This document shows positions 51,399-60,898 of a stretch of 60,898 nucleotides of DNA, in pieces. Made by a program: the position numbers and the translations under genes. The stretch spans positions 1-60,898 of the forward strand of contig CAYJBH010000018.1 in NCBI GenBank assembly GCA_964368625.1, written 5' to 3'. Position 1 is the first letter of the stretch; every line of letters begins with the position of its first letter. The DNA is from CAYJBH01 sp964368625 (lineage in GTDB: Bacteria > Bacillota > Clostridia > Oscillospirales > Ruminococcaceae). The notes below the pieces were generated by a model. The model was not told the DNA's origin. It saw only the letters and a program-made list of their open reading frames with translations, and ran no database searches.

Positions 51399-53741
51399 TT
51401 AATCCTTTATTACTTTACTTTTTGCGACACTATAGAACCTAATAAACAAAATATATACTATATATAGTACTATTCCTATGAAGCACAGCACCATTGATAC
51501 ATTCAAGAACGGAGTTTTGTATTCAAAAACTATAGAGCTATACCCAGCAGTAACAGCAATTGCAGTAAGTCCGTTATTTACCTTTTCAACTGGTGTTTCT
51601 ATGCCGTTAACGTATGCGGTAAATCCCTTATCATAAGGAACAGAAAACATTACAAGTGACTGTTTGTCGGTAAATACATTTGCAGTAAAGCCGTTTCCGG
51701 TGTCAGTAAAATCATCTGCTGTTATCATAGCGTCAACATCTGCTGATACATCATCAAACGAGGTTAAGGTTTGTTCGTTTTTAGGAACTTCAGACATAAA
51801 AGAGGCATACTTTACAATCTGATCATTGTTTAACACTATACCCTTTAAAAGTAGTGCAGATCGATTTGCTTCCGCAGCGCTGTTAAAGTCATCCTCTGTT
51901 ATATATTCATTCATAACAAAGCCCATAGGAAGATAAAGACTGTTCTCATAAATACTGAACCCTGCTTCAGTTTTGTGGTAGCTAAACCCATAAAGTGTTT
52001 GATCAGTTAAAAAATCTTGCTCCTCATCTATAGGAACAAAAAGATATTTAACCGAAAGCAAGGAGCGAAGTGGAAAGTTTGACCACTCTGGTTTAGATGA
52101 TACATCACGCTTGACGCCAACCGATGGGTAGAACTCTAAAATCGATGGACTAACAACACTGTTAAAGAACTGTATTCCATTTAAATCTAAGAATATACTG
52201 TTGTTGTCATAGGCATTATAATGATCAACACGGAAAAAGTCATCATCATCTGCAAAAAAATCAATATTCATTGAATCATAGTTTTGAGATTTATAGTTGC
52301 TGTCGTTCTCAAGTTGTGGAATTTTTCCTGTTGCCAGATGAATAACACCATAGAAAACTGAAAAGACGCACAAAAATGCTAATAGTATTGGTGACTCGCA
52401 GGGTCTGCGTTTAAATTTTTTGATCCAGAGAAAGAGTATAGCAAGCCCTAAAATGGAAGTTCCTATAGTTAACCAAAAAACCGGCGGACGGTTGGTTACG
52501 CCGATAACTGTTTCGCCATCTACCTTGTTTGGTATTAAGCCAAATAAAGTGTAAATTAGTGTAGCTAGAGCAACCGCTATAACGCTTGTGGTTAATTTGC
52601 TTTTGCTGCCCTCAAGTGCTTTACCTGTAGCTAATGTCATAATTAATATTGGCATATAAAACCATCTAGCATAATAGCTGGAATTAAATGCGTAAAAGGC
52701 ACTATTGAGAATCGGAACTAAAGCCATTATTAAACAAATAATAAGCACAGGTTGAATAAATGATTTTTCCTTAGATCTAAAAAATGCAACAACACCGGCA
52801 ATTGAAAATAGTGGTAAATATGATGACATACTTGTCCATTTAATAACACCGTCGGTAAACAAATTCGGCATATAGGCAGGATCGGGAGGTAAAAACAACG
52901 AACTGATTATTGCAGCATACTGTTGTGAGGTACCATGCAATAAAAGATTGAATCCATAGCTATAACTTGTTGAACGCGGATTTTCAAGAAGGCTCATAAA
53001 GGCAGGCAGCGCAAACAACATTCCCAACATTAGGCCGATAATAGTTTCTATGGCGATAACCCCAAAACGTTTAATCGTTAACTTATATTCACCCACAACA
53101 AGTTTAACGATAAAATATATAAGCAGAAATACTACCTGACCGGTAAAAAAGAAGTAGTTATTAAGGAGATTGATAGCTACAGCTATAGCGAATGCGCCTT
53201 TTTTGTCGTCAATAAAAAATGCATCAAGAGAGAACAGCAACAAAGGAAACAATGCTACCGGATCAAGAAAATGGTTGAAGAAAATATTATAAACAGAAAA
53301 ACCTGAAAAAGCATATAACATAGCAGATGCAACTGCATAACCCGGAATTTTAATATATCTTTTTAAATACATATATCCAGTTAGTGCGGCGGTAGCAAAT
53401 TTAATACATATCATAAAAGGCATCAAATATGGAATGGTTTGCTGCGGGAATAGCATCAACAGCATAGCAAATGGTGAGCCTAGTGTATAAAAAGAGTAAG
53501 AATTAATGAATGAACCACCCAGGTCAATGCCAAAGCTATAGGAATCTAGTCCGCTGTGGAACCAGCGCGATAACGTTATGGTAAAAGGAATCTGTTGTGA
53601 GTTATAATCGCCGCAATATAAAAAGAACCCTTTATCATATATTAAAAAGGGTAATAGCATAAAAAAAGCCGTTATGAGCGCAATAAAGAAAACCGACTTA
53701 TTGCTGAAATTTTTATATCTGTATTTAAAACTGATTCCCAT
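51399..53741 (-). CDS. YfhO-family integral membrane protein
   Basis: 780 residues with about a dozen hydrophobic helices. The YfhO-typical entry FLIYDKGFFLYCGDYNSQQI is followed by the large exterior domain between about 470 and 740 and a final helix pair. In Firmicutes YfhO-like proteins (PMT-superfamily-like glycosyltransferases) have been linked to glycosylation of cell-wall polymers such as lipoteichoic acid; that role is inference here. It is a single gene, divergent from the YfbR gene. Confidence 0.9.
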   Translation of the reverse strand: MGISFKYRYKNFSNKSVFFIALITAFFMLLPFLIYDKGFFLYCGDYNSQQIPFTITLSRWFHSGLDSYSFGIDLGGSFINSYSFYTLGSPFAMLLMLFPQQTIPYLMPFMICIKFATAALTGYMYLKRYIKIPGYAVASAMLYAFSGFSVYNIFFNHFLDPVALFPLLLFSLDAFFIDDKKGAFAIAVAINLLNNYFFFTGQVVFLLIYFIVKLVVGEYKLTIKRFGVIAIETIIGLMLGMLFALPAFMSLLENPRSTSYSYGFNLLLHGTSQQYAAIISSLFLPPDPAYMPNLFTDGVIKWTSMSSYLPLFSIAGVVAFFRSKEKSFIQPVLIICLIMALVPILNSAFYAFNSSYYARWFYMPILIMTLATGKALEGSKSKLTTSVIAVALATLIYTLFGLIPNKVDGETVIGVTNRPPVFWLTIGTSILGLAILFLWIKKFKRRPCESPILLAFLCVFSVFYGVIHLATGKIPQLENDSNYKSQNYDSMNIDFFADDDDFFRVDHYNAYDNNSIFLDLNGIQFFNSVVSPSILEFYPSVGVKRDVSSKPEWSNFPLRSLLSVKYLFVPIDEEQDFLTDQTLYGFSYHKTEAGFSIYENSLYLPMGFVMNEYITEDDFNSAAEANRSALLLKGIVLNNDQIVKYASFMSEVPKNEQTLTSFDDVSADVDAMITADDFTDTGNGFTANVFTDKQSLVMFSVPYDKGFTAYVNGIETPVEKVNNGLTAIAVTAGYSSIVFEYKTPFLNVSMVLCFIGIVLYIVYILFIRFYSVAKSKVIKD

Positions 53742-53821
53742 TAATTGTGTAATCCTTTCTTGACTAATTAATTGCAGTAGGTTAAACTATCTATGTATAA
53801 ATAACTATTAGAGGTAACAAA

Positions 53822-54409
53822 ATGTACTCTTTTTCGGCTCTACTTGCAAGAATGAAATTTATTAACAGATGGGGTTTGATGCGTCAACTAAGAACTGAAA
53901 ATCTCGCAGAACACAGTATTGAAACTGCACAGATTGCCCATATTCTTGGGGTAATTGCCATCAAAGAATATAGTAGAGATGATGTGAGGCCGGAACTGTT
54001 AGCAACTGCTGCATTATACCATGATATCAGTGAAATACTTACAGGAGATATGCCAACACCTGTAAAATATCAGAATGATCAGCTAAAGTCACAGTATAAG
54101 AAACTTGAAAAAGAGTCGGTCATTCGGCTTTGTTCACTGCTGCCGAATGACATTGGTCAATACATTCAACCGATAGCACTTCAAGAGGTGCTTAATGATT
54201 ATGAAAAAAGTTTGTTAAAAGCGGCGGATAAGTTATCGGCATTAATTAAATGTATTGAGGAGTGTAGCGGAGGAAATAAGGATTTTGAATCGGCACTCAA
54301 GGCTCAAGAGAAGGCGCTTTTAGCCATGCGGTTGCCTGAACTTGAATACTTTAATAAATATATGCTAAACACATATTCGAAAAACCTTGATGAATTAACA
54401 TTAAATTAA
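53822..54409 (+). CDS. YfbR-like HD-domain 5'-nucleotidase
   Basis: 195 residues. Metal site of the HD family: H31 (LAEHSIETAQIAH), H67-D68 (ALYHDISEILTGDMPTP) and a C-terminal Asp in LLKAADKLSALIK, the same pattern as E. coli YfbR, which dephosphorylates deoxynucleoside 5'-monophosphates. The ribosome site is GAGGTAAC. The 3' end overlaps the convergent dus gene by 4 bases. Confidence 0.92.
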   Translation: MYSFSALLARMKFINRWGLMRQLRTENLAEHSIETAQIAHILGVIAIKEYSRDDVRPELLATAALYHDISEILTGDMPTPVKYQNDQLKSQYKKLEKESVIRLCSLLPNDIGQYIQPIALQEVLNDYEKSLLKAADKLSALIKCIEECSGGNKDFESALKAQEKALLAMRLPELEYFNKYMLNTYSKNLDELTLN

Positions 54410-55350
54410 TCAATTGAAACGGCTGAGAGGCGATCGGCAATTAACTTAACATCATCTAGTTCTGAAACCTTAACTGCCTCTCTTCGCAAAGAGGCGGCAT
54501 CACGAAACCCTTTAATATAATGTGTAATATGAGTTCTGAAAGCTATCAAACCATTTCGGCCGTAGCGCTCATGAATAAGTTCAGCGTGGTGATACAAAGC
54601 GTTGACTCTATCGGTCAAAGTCGGCGGGGCTTTCTTTGAGTAAAGATTAAATACGAACGGGTTGCCTAATGCTGCTCTGCCAATCATTATACCATCTGCC
54701 TTGCTCTTTTCTAAAGAAGAAAGCGCTGAATCAATATTAGAAATATCACCGTTATAAATCATTGGCACGGCGATATTCTGTTTTACCTTTAAAGCAATGT
54801 CATAATCTACCGGTGGCCTATATCCTTGTTTTTGATATCGACCATGTACCGTAACAAGATCTGCGCCACCTTGTTCGCCGCATATTGCAGCCGCAATGGC
54901 CGAAGGCTCACCATCAATCCCTGTACGCAACTTTATTGAAACAGGTAATCCTGATGAGTTTTTAACAGCAAGCACAATTTCACCAATAATTTCCGGAGTT
55001 CTAAGAAGAGAGCTTCCTCCGCCTGAGCCGGTTATTTTTGGAGCGGGACAGCCACAGTTAATATCAAAAAAGTCAGGTTTATACTGCAATAATCTTTGTG
55101 CTGCAATGCTAAAGTCTTGAGGTCGAGATCCAAATAGTTGAATACCAAACGGAGCTAGCCCGGAGTAGTTCTTGCATAGCTCACCACTCTTTGTATCACC
55201 TAGTGTAACAGCTCGGGCACTAACCATTTCTGATATAGTTATTATTGCACCGTTTTCTGCACATAGACAGCGAAATATATCATCGGTGAAGCCGGCCATT
55301 GGCGCTAGTATAGCACCTAGGGAAAGATCAACACCACAGAATGAAGCCAT
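54406..55350 (-). CDS. dus: tRNA-dihydrouridine synthase
   Basis: 314-residue FMN enzyme that reduces uridines in the D-loop. FMN-site start ILAPMAGFTD, flavin-ligand block ITISEMVSARA, the catalytic Cys C101 in FFDINCGCPAPKITGSGGGSSLL, and the C-terminal GIMIGRAALGNPFVF. It is a DusB-type sequence, with FMN phosphate loop VPMIYNGDISN. Its 3' end overlaps the yfbR-like gene on the other strand. Confidence 0.94.
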   Translation of the reverse strand: MASFCGVDLSLGAILAPMAGFTDDIFRCLCAENGAIITISEMVSARAVTLGDTKSGELCKNYSGLAPFGIQLFGSRPQDFSIAAQRLLQYKPDFFDINCGCPAPKITGSGGGSSLLRTPEIIGEIVLAVKNSSGLPVSIKLRTGIDGEPSAIAAAICGEQGGADLVTVHGRYQKQGYRPPVDYDIALKVKQNIAVPMIYNGDISNIDSALSSLEKSKADGIMIGRAALGNPFVFNLYSKKAPPTLTDRVNALYHHAELIHERYGRNGLIAFRTHITHYIKGFRDAASLRREAVKVSELDDVKLIADRLSAVSID

Positions 55351-55553
55351 ATATAGGAAGTTCCTTTCTTTAATAATTATGCATATTATTTGATTATAGA
55401 ATTTCTAAGTGCATAAAAAATACTATGATTAGCTAGATCAAACTAGATTACTAGATAAATAAATAATTAGTTTTTTAACTGTATAAGTATACCATAAAAT
55501 TGCTTTTTATGATATACTAAAAATAATAAAATAAAATATTTTTGGAGGAGTGC

Positions 55554-58046
55554 GTGAAACTTTTATGTATAGATGGCAACAGTGTAATAAATAGAGCATT
55601 TTATGGAATTAAGCTTCTCTCAACAAAGCAGGGAGAGTTCACCAATGCTGTTGTTGGATTTATGAATATTTTGCTAAAGTTAATGGAACAGGAAATGCCT
55701 GAAGCCGTAGCGGTTGCATTTGATTTGCCTAAAAAAACATTTCGTCATGATCTGTATGAAGGGTACAAGGCGGGACGATCACCTATGCCTGAGGAGCTAA
55801 AAAGTCAGCTTCCGATTGTAAAGGAACTACTAGAACAGCTGGGGTATAGCATAATAAGCTGCGAAGGGTACGAAGCAGACGATATTTTAGGAACATTATC
55901 GAGAAGCTGCTCTGAAAACGGAATTGAATGCATTATCGCAAGTGGTGACCGCGATGGTCAACAACTTGTTACTAAATCTGTGAAACTATTATTAACCACT
56001 ACACAATTTGGGCGAGGAGAAACGAGCCTTGTTGATGAAGATGCTATCATGCAAAAATATGGGGTTTCCCCGAAACAACTCATAGATGTTAAAGGTTTGG
56101 CTGGAGATGCTTCAGATAAAATACCGGGTGCTAAGGGTATAGGAGAGGTTACCGCTTGCAAACTTATTTCAACATTTGGAAGCATTAAAAGTATATATGA
56201 AAACATAGATAGTAAGGAAATTAAGCCGGCTGCAAGGCAAAAATTAATCGATTCAAAAGAAATGGTGATGTTAAGCCGAACACTCGCCGAAATTAACTGT
56301 AATGTGCCTATAGACACTAATCCTAACAGCTATATTAAAACTGCGGGCAACCCTGAAAAAGCCGTGAAAATACTAACAAGGTTAGAAATGAATAAGCTGA
56401 AGGAACGCCTTGGACTAGACAGCATCAAGGTGATAAGTCAACACAAATCAGCTGAATTGACTAAAGGAGAGATAAATTTTGATTCAAAAAAAATCTATAT
56501 TATTTGTGATGAAATAATTATTGCAACAGACGAAAGCAAATATGAAGAGTTTGAGCCTAACGATCAAAGGCTGGTTGAACTTCTATCATCAAACGCTGAA
56601 AAATATTGTTTTGATGCAAAGGCATTATTAAAAATTTCACTAGCTAAAGGCTACGAGGTTAGAAATATAGTTTTCGATGCAAAGATTGCAGCATACCTGT
56701 TAAACCCTTCTGCAAAAGGATATGATATTGGCGACCTTGCTGTAGAGTATGGAATAGGTTCAGAAAAAAATATTGATAGTGTAGTTACATTATTTGAACT
56801 TCTTAAAAAAGAGCTATCCGATTGTGGTATGGAGAAGTTACACAACGATATTGAGCTTCCTCTTTCAAAGGTGTTATCAGATATGGAACTGTTTGGATTT
56901 GCTGTTGACCGAGATGGTATACAGAATTTTGGTGCACAGTTGACCGACAGGTCACAAGTGCTGGTTAAAGACATATATGAGCAGGTAGGTTATGAGTTTA
57001 ACATAAATTCACCAAAACAGTTAGGTGTAGCATTATTTGAGGTATTAGAGTTGCCAACCGGTAAAAAGACAAAATCCGGTTACTCTACCGATGCAGAAAC
57101 TCTTGATAGGTTAAAGCTATATCACCCGGTGATAGCAAAGATACTTGAATATAGAACCTTGCAAAAATTAGTGTCGACATATGTTGAGGGTTTAATTTCG
57201 CAGATAGATGAAGATGGAAGAATACACACCTTTTTTAAACAAACAGAGACACGAACCGGCAGAATAAGTTCTAAAGAACCAAACCTGCAAAATATACCGA
57301 TTAGAACAGAGCTTGGTAGGGAGCTTAGAAGATTTTTTGTTGCACCTAAAGGAAGAGTTTTAGTTGATGCTGACTATTCTCAAATAGAACTTAGAATTCT
57401 TGCTGCACTCTCGAACGACAAGGAGATGAAAAGTGCCTTCCAATCCGGTGAGGATATTCATCTTACCACTGCGGCAAAGGTTTTCGAAATGCCGCCCTTG
57501 ATGGTTACCGAGGAGATGAGAAGAAGTGCAAAGGCAGTTAATTTTGGAATCGTTTATGGAATAGGGGCTTTTTCATTAGCAAAGGACATAGGAGTAACGG
57601 TTAAGGAGGCAGATCACTTTATTAAAAATTATCTTTCAGAGTTTTCTGGAGTTGATAAATATTTAAAAGAAACTGTTGATAGTGCAAAATCTGATGGATA
57701 TGTAACGACGTATTTTGGTAGACGTAGACTTATTCCGGAGCTTAAAGCAGGAAATGCTAATGTAAAAAAGATGGGTGAGCGTATTGCAATGAACACTCCT
57801 ATACAGGGTACTGCGGCAGATATAATTAAACTTGCAATGATAAGGGTGCATGACAAGATAGAAGAATTAGAGCTTGACGCGAAGCTAATACTTCAGGTGC
57901 ATGATGAACTTCTTGTTGAGTGTGATAGCAGTTTGACCGAAAAGATTAAAGAGTTACTCCAACAGGAAATGGAGAATGCTGTAAGGTTTGGAGTCGACAT
58001 GGTTGCAGAGACCGGAAGTGGGATTAACTGGCTAGAGGCACATTAA
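55554..58046 (+). CDS. polA: DNA polymerase I
   Basis: 830 residues. The N-terminal 5'-3' exonuclease domain (about 1-290: CIDGNSVINRAFYG, AFDLPKKTFRHDLYEGYKAG, GYEADDILGTL, SGDRDGQQLV, GDASDKIPGAKGIG) is intact. The central 3'-5' exonuclease region lacks the metal-binding Asp-x-Glu pairs and is probably inactive, as in Bacillus. Polymerase motifs A, B and C are VDADYSQIELRILAAL, RRSAKAVNFGIVYGIG and LQVHDELLVE. The start is GTG 55554 with GGAGG five bases upstream. Forms polA-rimI-tsaD with overlapping ends. Confidence 0.97.
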   Translation: MKLLCIDGNSVINRAFYGIKLLSTKQGEFTNAVVGFMNILLKLMEQEMPEAVAVAFDLPKKTFRHDLYEGYKAGRSPMPEELKSQLPIVKELLEQLGYSIISCEGYEADDILGTLSRSCSENGIECIIASGDRDGQQLVTKSVKLLLTTTQFGRGETSLVDEDAIMQKYGVSPKQLIDVKGLAGDASDKIPGAKGIGEVTACKLISTFGSIKSIYENIDSKEIKPAARQKLIDSKEMVMLSRTLAEINCNVPIDTNPNSYIKTAGNPEKAVKILTRLEMNKLKERLGLDSIKVISQHKSAELTKGEINFDSKKIYIICDEIIIATDESKYEEFEPNDQRLVELLSSNAEKYCFDAKALLKISLAKGYEVRNIVFDAKIAAYLLNPSAKGYDIGDLAVEYGIGSEKNIDSVVTLFELLKKELSDCGMEKLHNDIELPLSKVLSDMELFGFAVDRDGIQNFGAQLTDRSQVLVKDIYEQVGYEFNINSPKQLGVALFEVLELPTGKKTKSGYSTDAETLDRLKLYHPVIAKILEYRTLQKLVSTYVEGLISQIDEDGRIHTFFKQTETRTGRISSKEPNLQNIPIRTELGRELRRFFVAPKGRVLVDADYSQIELRILAALSNDKEMKSAFQSGEDIHLTTAAKVFEMPPLMVTEEMRRSAKAVNFGIVYGIGAFSLAKDIGVTVKEADHFIKNYLSEFSGVDKYLKETVDSAKSDGYVTTYFGRRRLIPELKAGNANVKKMGERIAMNTPIQGTAADIIKLAMIRVHDKIEELELDAKLILQVHDELLVECDSSLTEKIKELLQQEMENAVRFGVDMVAETGSGINWLEAH

Positions 58047-58486
58047 TGATTATAGTACCGCTTAGTGAAAAAATATTACATCAAGTATATTTGTTGCAAA
58101 AATATACAGATGACGGATGGAGCGAATTACAGCTTGAAGGAGAGCTGAAAAACCCGTGTGCAATAGGACTTTGTGCGATGAATGGTGATGAAATTACGGC
58201 ATATCTTTCCTGTCATGCTGTATGTGATGAGGCTAATCTAAATAATATAATAACTGATGTGAGGTTTAGGGGGAGAGGGATTGCAAAATCATTATTGACC
58301 GAACTGGACAAAGTGTTGGTGAGCAAGGGTGTTAATCACCTTTATCTGGAGGTTAGGTCGAAGAACATTGCAGCAATTTCGCTTTATGAGAGCCTCGGAT
58401 TTACATGTATTGGAGCAAGAAAAGGGTTCTATATTAACCCTAATGATGATGCTTTTCTATATAAAAAGGAGATGATTGAAGGATAG
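58046..58486 (+). CDS. rimI: Ribosomal-protein-alanine N-acetyltransferase (RimI-like)
   Basis: 146-residue GNAT enzyme. The acetyl-CoA loop is VRFRGRGIAKSLLTEL, preceded by LNNIITDV and followed by LEVRSKNIAAISLYESLGF, typical of RimI. It sits between polA (overlap of one base) and tsaD (next base), and the rimI-tsaD pairing is common in Firmicutes, supporting the assignment. The original substrate (ribosomal protein bS18) is a family inference. Confidence 0.9.
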   Translation: MIIVPLSEKILHQVYLLQKYTDDGWSELQLEGELKNPCAIGLCAMNGDEITAYLSCHAVCDEANLNNIITDVRFRGRGIAKSLLTELDKVLVSKGVNHLYLEVRSKNIAAISLYESLGFTCIGARKGFYINPNDDAFLYKKEMIEG

Positions 58487-59482
58487 ATGAGAATACTTGG
58501 AATTGAGAGTAGCTGTGATGAGACTGCAGCGGCGATCGTAGAAGATGGCAGACTGGTTTTATCCGGCTGTATAGCCTCTCAGGCTCAGGAGCACGGAATA
58601 TATGGAGGCGTTGTTCCTGAACTTGCTTCTAGAAGACATATCGAAAGCATAACTTTTGTTGTTAACAAGGCTATATCGGAAGCGGGTTTAGAAAAGCCGG
58701 ACGCAGTTGCAGTAACCTACGCACCAGGATTAATTGGGGCATTATTAGTTGGAATAAATTTTGCTAAGGCATATGCATATGCAGCAAACATACCTTTAAT
58801 ACCGGTGCATCATCTACGCGGGCATATAGCCGCACTATATATTGAGCACAAGGATTTAAAACCACCATTTTTATGCCTAGTTGCATCCGGTGGTCATAGC
58901 CACATAGTTTATGTAAAAGATTACACTAAATTTGAGGTAATGGGGAGAACGGTTGATGATGCTGCCGGGGAAGCATTTGATAAAGTTTCAAGAATACTCG
59001 GATTAGGATATCCCGGCGGTCCCGCTGTTGCTAAGGCTGCATTAACAGGAGATCCTACACTATATAGGCTACCTACTCCCAAGGTAGAAGGGGAGTTTGA
59101 TGTAAGTTTTTCAGGGCTTAAAACCGCCGTGATGAATTTGAAAAACAATCTTGAAATGAAGGGCGAATCGGTTGATAAGAACTCGTTAGCTGCATGTTTT
59201 CAGCAAAAAACGGTTACGATACTTGCCGATAACCTTAAGCTAGCAGCGAAAAAAACTGGTGCATCTAGAGTCTGCATGGCAGGAGGCGTGGCGGCTAACT
59301 CTATGCTTAGAGAGAGGATTATCGGTGATTGTAACAACTCCGGGATAGAATTCTTTATGCCATCTGTTTCGCTGTGTGGCGATAATGCTGAAATGATTGC
59401 TGCAGCAGGTTTTTATGAGCATTTAGCCGGAAATATTGGACAACTTAGTCTAAACGGAATTGCAAGTTGTGAAATAAGTTAA
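58487..59482 (+). CDS. tsaD: tRNA threonylcarbamoyladenosine biosynthesis protein TsaD
   Basis: 331 residues of the ASKHA fold. Works with TsaB, TsaC and TsaE on the t6A modification of ANN-reading tRNAs. Metal-binding His in PVHHLRGHIAALY, nucleotide site LVASGGHSHIV, central DDAAGEAFDKVSRILGLGYPG, and VCMAGGVAANSMLRE and SLCGDNAEMIAAAGFY towards the C-terminus. The start is adjacent to the rimI stop. Confidence 0.97.
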   Translation: MRILGIESSCDETAAAIVEDGRLVLSGCIASQAQEHGIYGGVVPELASRRHIESITFVVNKAISEAGLEKPDAVAVTYAPGLIGALLVGINFAKAYAYAANIPLIPVHHLRGHIAALYIEHKDLKPPFLCLVASGGHSHIVYVKDYTKFEVMGRTVDDAAGEAFDKVSRILGLGYPGGPAVAKAALTGDPTLYRLPTPKVEGEFDVSFSGLKTAVMNLKNNLEMKGESVDKNSLAACFQQKTVTILADNLKLAAKKTGASRVCMAGGVAANSMLRERIIGDCNNSGIEFFMPSVSLCGDNAEMIAAAGFYEHLAGNIGQLSLNGIASCEIS

Positions 59483-59500
59483 GAATTTATCAAAACTATA

Positions 59501-59529
59501 TTGCAAAATTGCGAAAATAGTGTTAAAAT
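59501..59529 (+). promoter_or_regulatory. Promoter of the PEP carboxykinase gene
   Basis: TTGCAA (59501-59506), 17-base spacer, TAAAAT (59524-59529). It lies just after the tsaD stop and 32 bases before the next ATG. Confidence 0.65.
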
Positions 59530-59561
59530 ATAGTCAAGAAAAATACGGAGGCATTAAATTT

Positions 59562-60898
59562 ATGTTTACAAACAAGCATGTACTAAACTGGATAGACGAG
59601 ATGAAGGCTCTCGTTAAGCCTGCAGATGTAGTATTCATCGATGGCAGCGAGGAGCAGCTAAAAGAACTTCGCAAGCAGAGTCTTGCAAGTGGCGAGCTGA
59701 AAGAACTTAACCAGGAAAAACTTCCGGGTTGCTACATTCACCGTACTGCAATTAACGACGTTGCACGTGTAGAGCATCGCACATTTATTTGTGCAAAGTC
59801 AAAAGAAGATGCCGGTGCAACTAATAACTGGATGGATCCTCAAGAAGCTTATACAAAGATGAGGGGTCTATTCGATGGTGCCTACAACGGCCGTACAATG
59901 TATGTTATTCCTTACTGCATGGGACCTTTAGGTTCTCCTTACTCTAAGGTGGGTGTTGAGCTTACCGACAGTATCTATGTTGTTCTTAACATGGACATTA
60001 TGTGCCGTATCGGCCAGGGTGCAGTAGATCAGCTTGGTGATTCTAACGACTTTGTTCGTGGACTTCATGGTAAGGCTGATATCGATGAAGAGAATCGTTA
60101 TATCATGCATTTCCCAGAAGATAACGCTATCTGGAGTATCAACAGCGGTTACGGCGGTAACGTTCTTCTTGGTAAAAAGTGTTTCGCACTTCGCATTGCT
60201 TCCTACCAGGGTTACAAAGAGGGTTGGATGGCTGAGCATATGCTTATTCTTGGTCTTAAAAAGCCAGATGGCACTATTGATTATATCACCGGTGCATTCC
60301 CATCTGCCTGTGGTAAGACAAACCTTGCTATGTTAATTCCACCAAAAGCTTACCTCGATAAAGGTTATGAAGTATTCTGCGTAGGTGATGATATTGCTTG
60401 GATGCATGTTGGCGATGATGGCCAGCTTTATGCAATCAACCCAGAAGCAGGTTTCTTCGGTGTTGCACCGGGAACAAACATGAAATCTAACCCAAATGCA
60501 CTTATCTCTACCCAAAAAGACACCATCTTTACAAACGTTGTTCATAACCTAGACGAGAACACAGTTTGGTGGGAAGGTCTTGACAAGAATCCTCCAAGCA
60601 ATGCTCTTAACTGGAAGGGCGAAAAGTGGGATTCTGCTTCCGGCGATAAGGGTGCTCATCCAAATAGCCGCTTCACTGCACCAGCACGTAACTGCCCTTG
60701 CATCTCTACTGAATTTGAAAACCCGAAGGGTGTGCCGGTTACAGCTATCGTATTTGGTGGCCGTCGTGCAAAAACAGCTCCACTTGTATACCAAAGCTTC
60801 GACTGGCAGCATGGTGTATTCGTAGGTTCTATCATGGCCAGCGAAACAACATTTGCAGCAGCAGGTCAGCAGGGTGTTATCCGTCGTGACCCAATGGC
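59562..60898 (+). CDS. pckG: Phosphoenolpyruvate carboxykinase (GTP), 3' end outside the window
   Basis: Only the first 445 codons are visible of an expected length near 600. Interconverts oxaloacetate and PEP with GTP/GDP. GTP-PEPCK blocks seen are GGVELTDSIYVV-type substrate strands, LGKKCFALRIAS, the P-loop GAFPSACGKTNLAM at about residues 243-256, the metal and specificity loop VGDDIAWMHVGDDG, and INPEAGFFGVAPGTN. It has a strong ribosome site (GGAGGC), its own promoter and a codon pattern rich in frequent codons, suggesting high expression. In fermenters this enzyme often runs toward oxaloacetate; direction is not deducible here. Confidence 0.96.
   Translation, partial: MFTNKHVLNWIDEMKALVKPADVVFIDGSEEQLKELRKQSLASGELKELNQEKLPGCYIHRTAINDVARVEHRTFICAKSKEDAGATNNWMDPQEAYTKMRGLFDGAYNGRTMYVIPYCMGPLGSPYSKVGVELTDSIYVVLNMDIMCRIGQGAVDQLGDSNDFVRGLHGKADIDEENRYIMHFPEDNAIWSINSGYGGNVLLGKKCFALRIASYQGYKEGWMAEHMLILGLKKPDGTIDYITGAFPSACGKTNLAMLIPPKAYLDKGYEVFCVGDDIAWMHVGDDGQLYAINPEAGFFGVAPGTNMKSNPNALISTQKDTIFTNVVHNLDENTVWWEGLDKNPPSNALNWKGEKWDSASGDKGAHPNSRFTAPARNCPCISTEFENPKGVPVTAIVFGGRRAKTAPLVYQSFDWQHGVFVGSIMASETTFAAAGQQGVIRRDPM

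Noticed and set aside
1..60898. CRISPR arrays, complete insertion sequences and intact prophage
   Set aside because: No array of regular repeats, no transposase or integrase gene and no phage structural operon was seen; only the MuF-type remnant is phage-like.

Overview
The window reads as the chromosome of a low-GC, Gram-positive-type anaerobe of the class Clostridia. Gene content suggests an Oscillospirales/Ruminococcaceae-like gut bacterium, but that placement is inference. The evidence is AT-rich DNA with strong AGGAGG-type ribosome sites, many TTG/GTG starts, the split glycine decarboxylase GcvPA/GcvPB, a TSCPD-domain protein, GTP-type PEP carboxykinase, a TrpB2-type tryptophan synthase and a DUF4860-containing pilus operon. 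The only gap is a 10-N run inside pstB.

Layout. 1-2019: 3' end of tRNA-Leu(UAG), its terminator and glutamine-dependent NAD synthetase. 2020-7236: a partly decayed carbohydrate region with a large inverted-repeat element, a wrecked sugar-ABC permease, a sulfatase, araA-araD and a GNAT acetyltransferase. 7237-9290: trpB2 behind a complete-looking Trp-codon leader peptide and attenuator. 9337-12193: an alcohol-acetyltransferase-like/DUF6320 gene pair, tRNA-Gln(CUG) and a TetR regulator. 12197-17134: an FGGY (gluconate-type) kinase, degenerate sequence, 6-phosphogluconate dehydrogenase, then divergent enolase. 17266-19234: an 83-residue orphan protein with its own promoter and terminator, and a PurF paralogue that lacks the catalytic Cys1. 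19293-23595: gcvT-gcvH-gcvPA-gcvPB. 23632-25816: tRNA-Pro(CGG), duplicated terminator-like hairpins and a 5'-truncated phage/MuF-type protein bracketed by short direct repeats. 26080-32100: an LRR lipoprotein, an MFS transporter with a GH2 glycosidase, a TSCPD protein and a broken Xre regulator. 32127-36924: a seven-gene minus-strand type IV pilus/pseudopilin operon with PilT, a PilC/GspF protein and a transglutaminase-like lipoprotein. 37058-43646: the complete phosphate module pstSCAB-phoU-phoB-phoR behind 11-bp-spaced PhoP-type boxes. 43653-55350: housekeeping and accessory genes (two methyltransferases, AIM24, Tex, thiamine pyrophosphokinase, Fe-ADH, PilZ, YfhO, YfbR, Dus). 55554-59482: polA-rimI-tsaD. 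59562-end: GTP-PEP carboxykinase, cut by the window edge.

The most interesting signals are the ribosome-type Trp attenuator in front of trpB2, the Cys-less PurF paralogue whose Shine-Dalgarno is separated from its start codon by a perfect hairpin, the transglutaminase-containing pilus operon, the acetyltransferase/DUF6320 pair, and the truncated zincin/MuF remnant between direct repeats. No CRISPR array, intact prophage or complete insertion sequence was seen.
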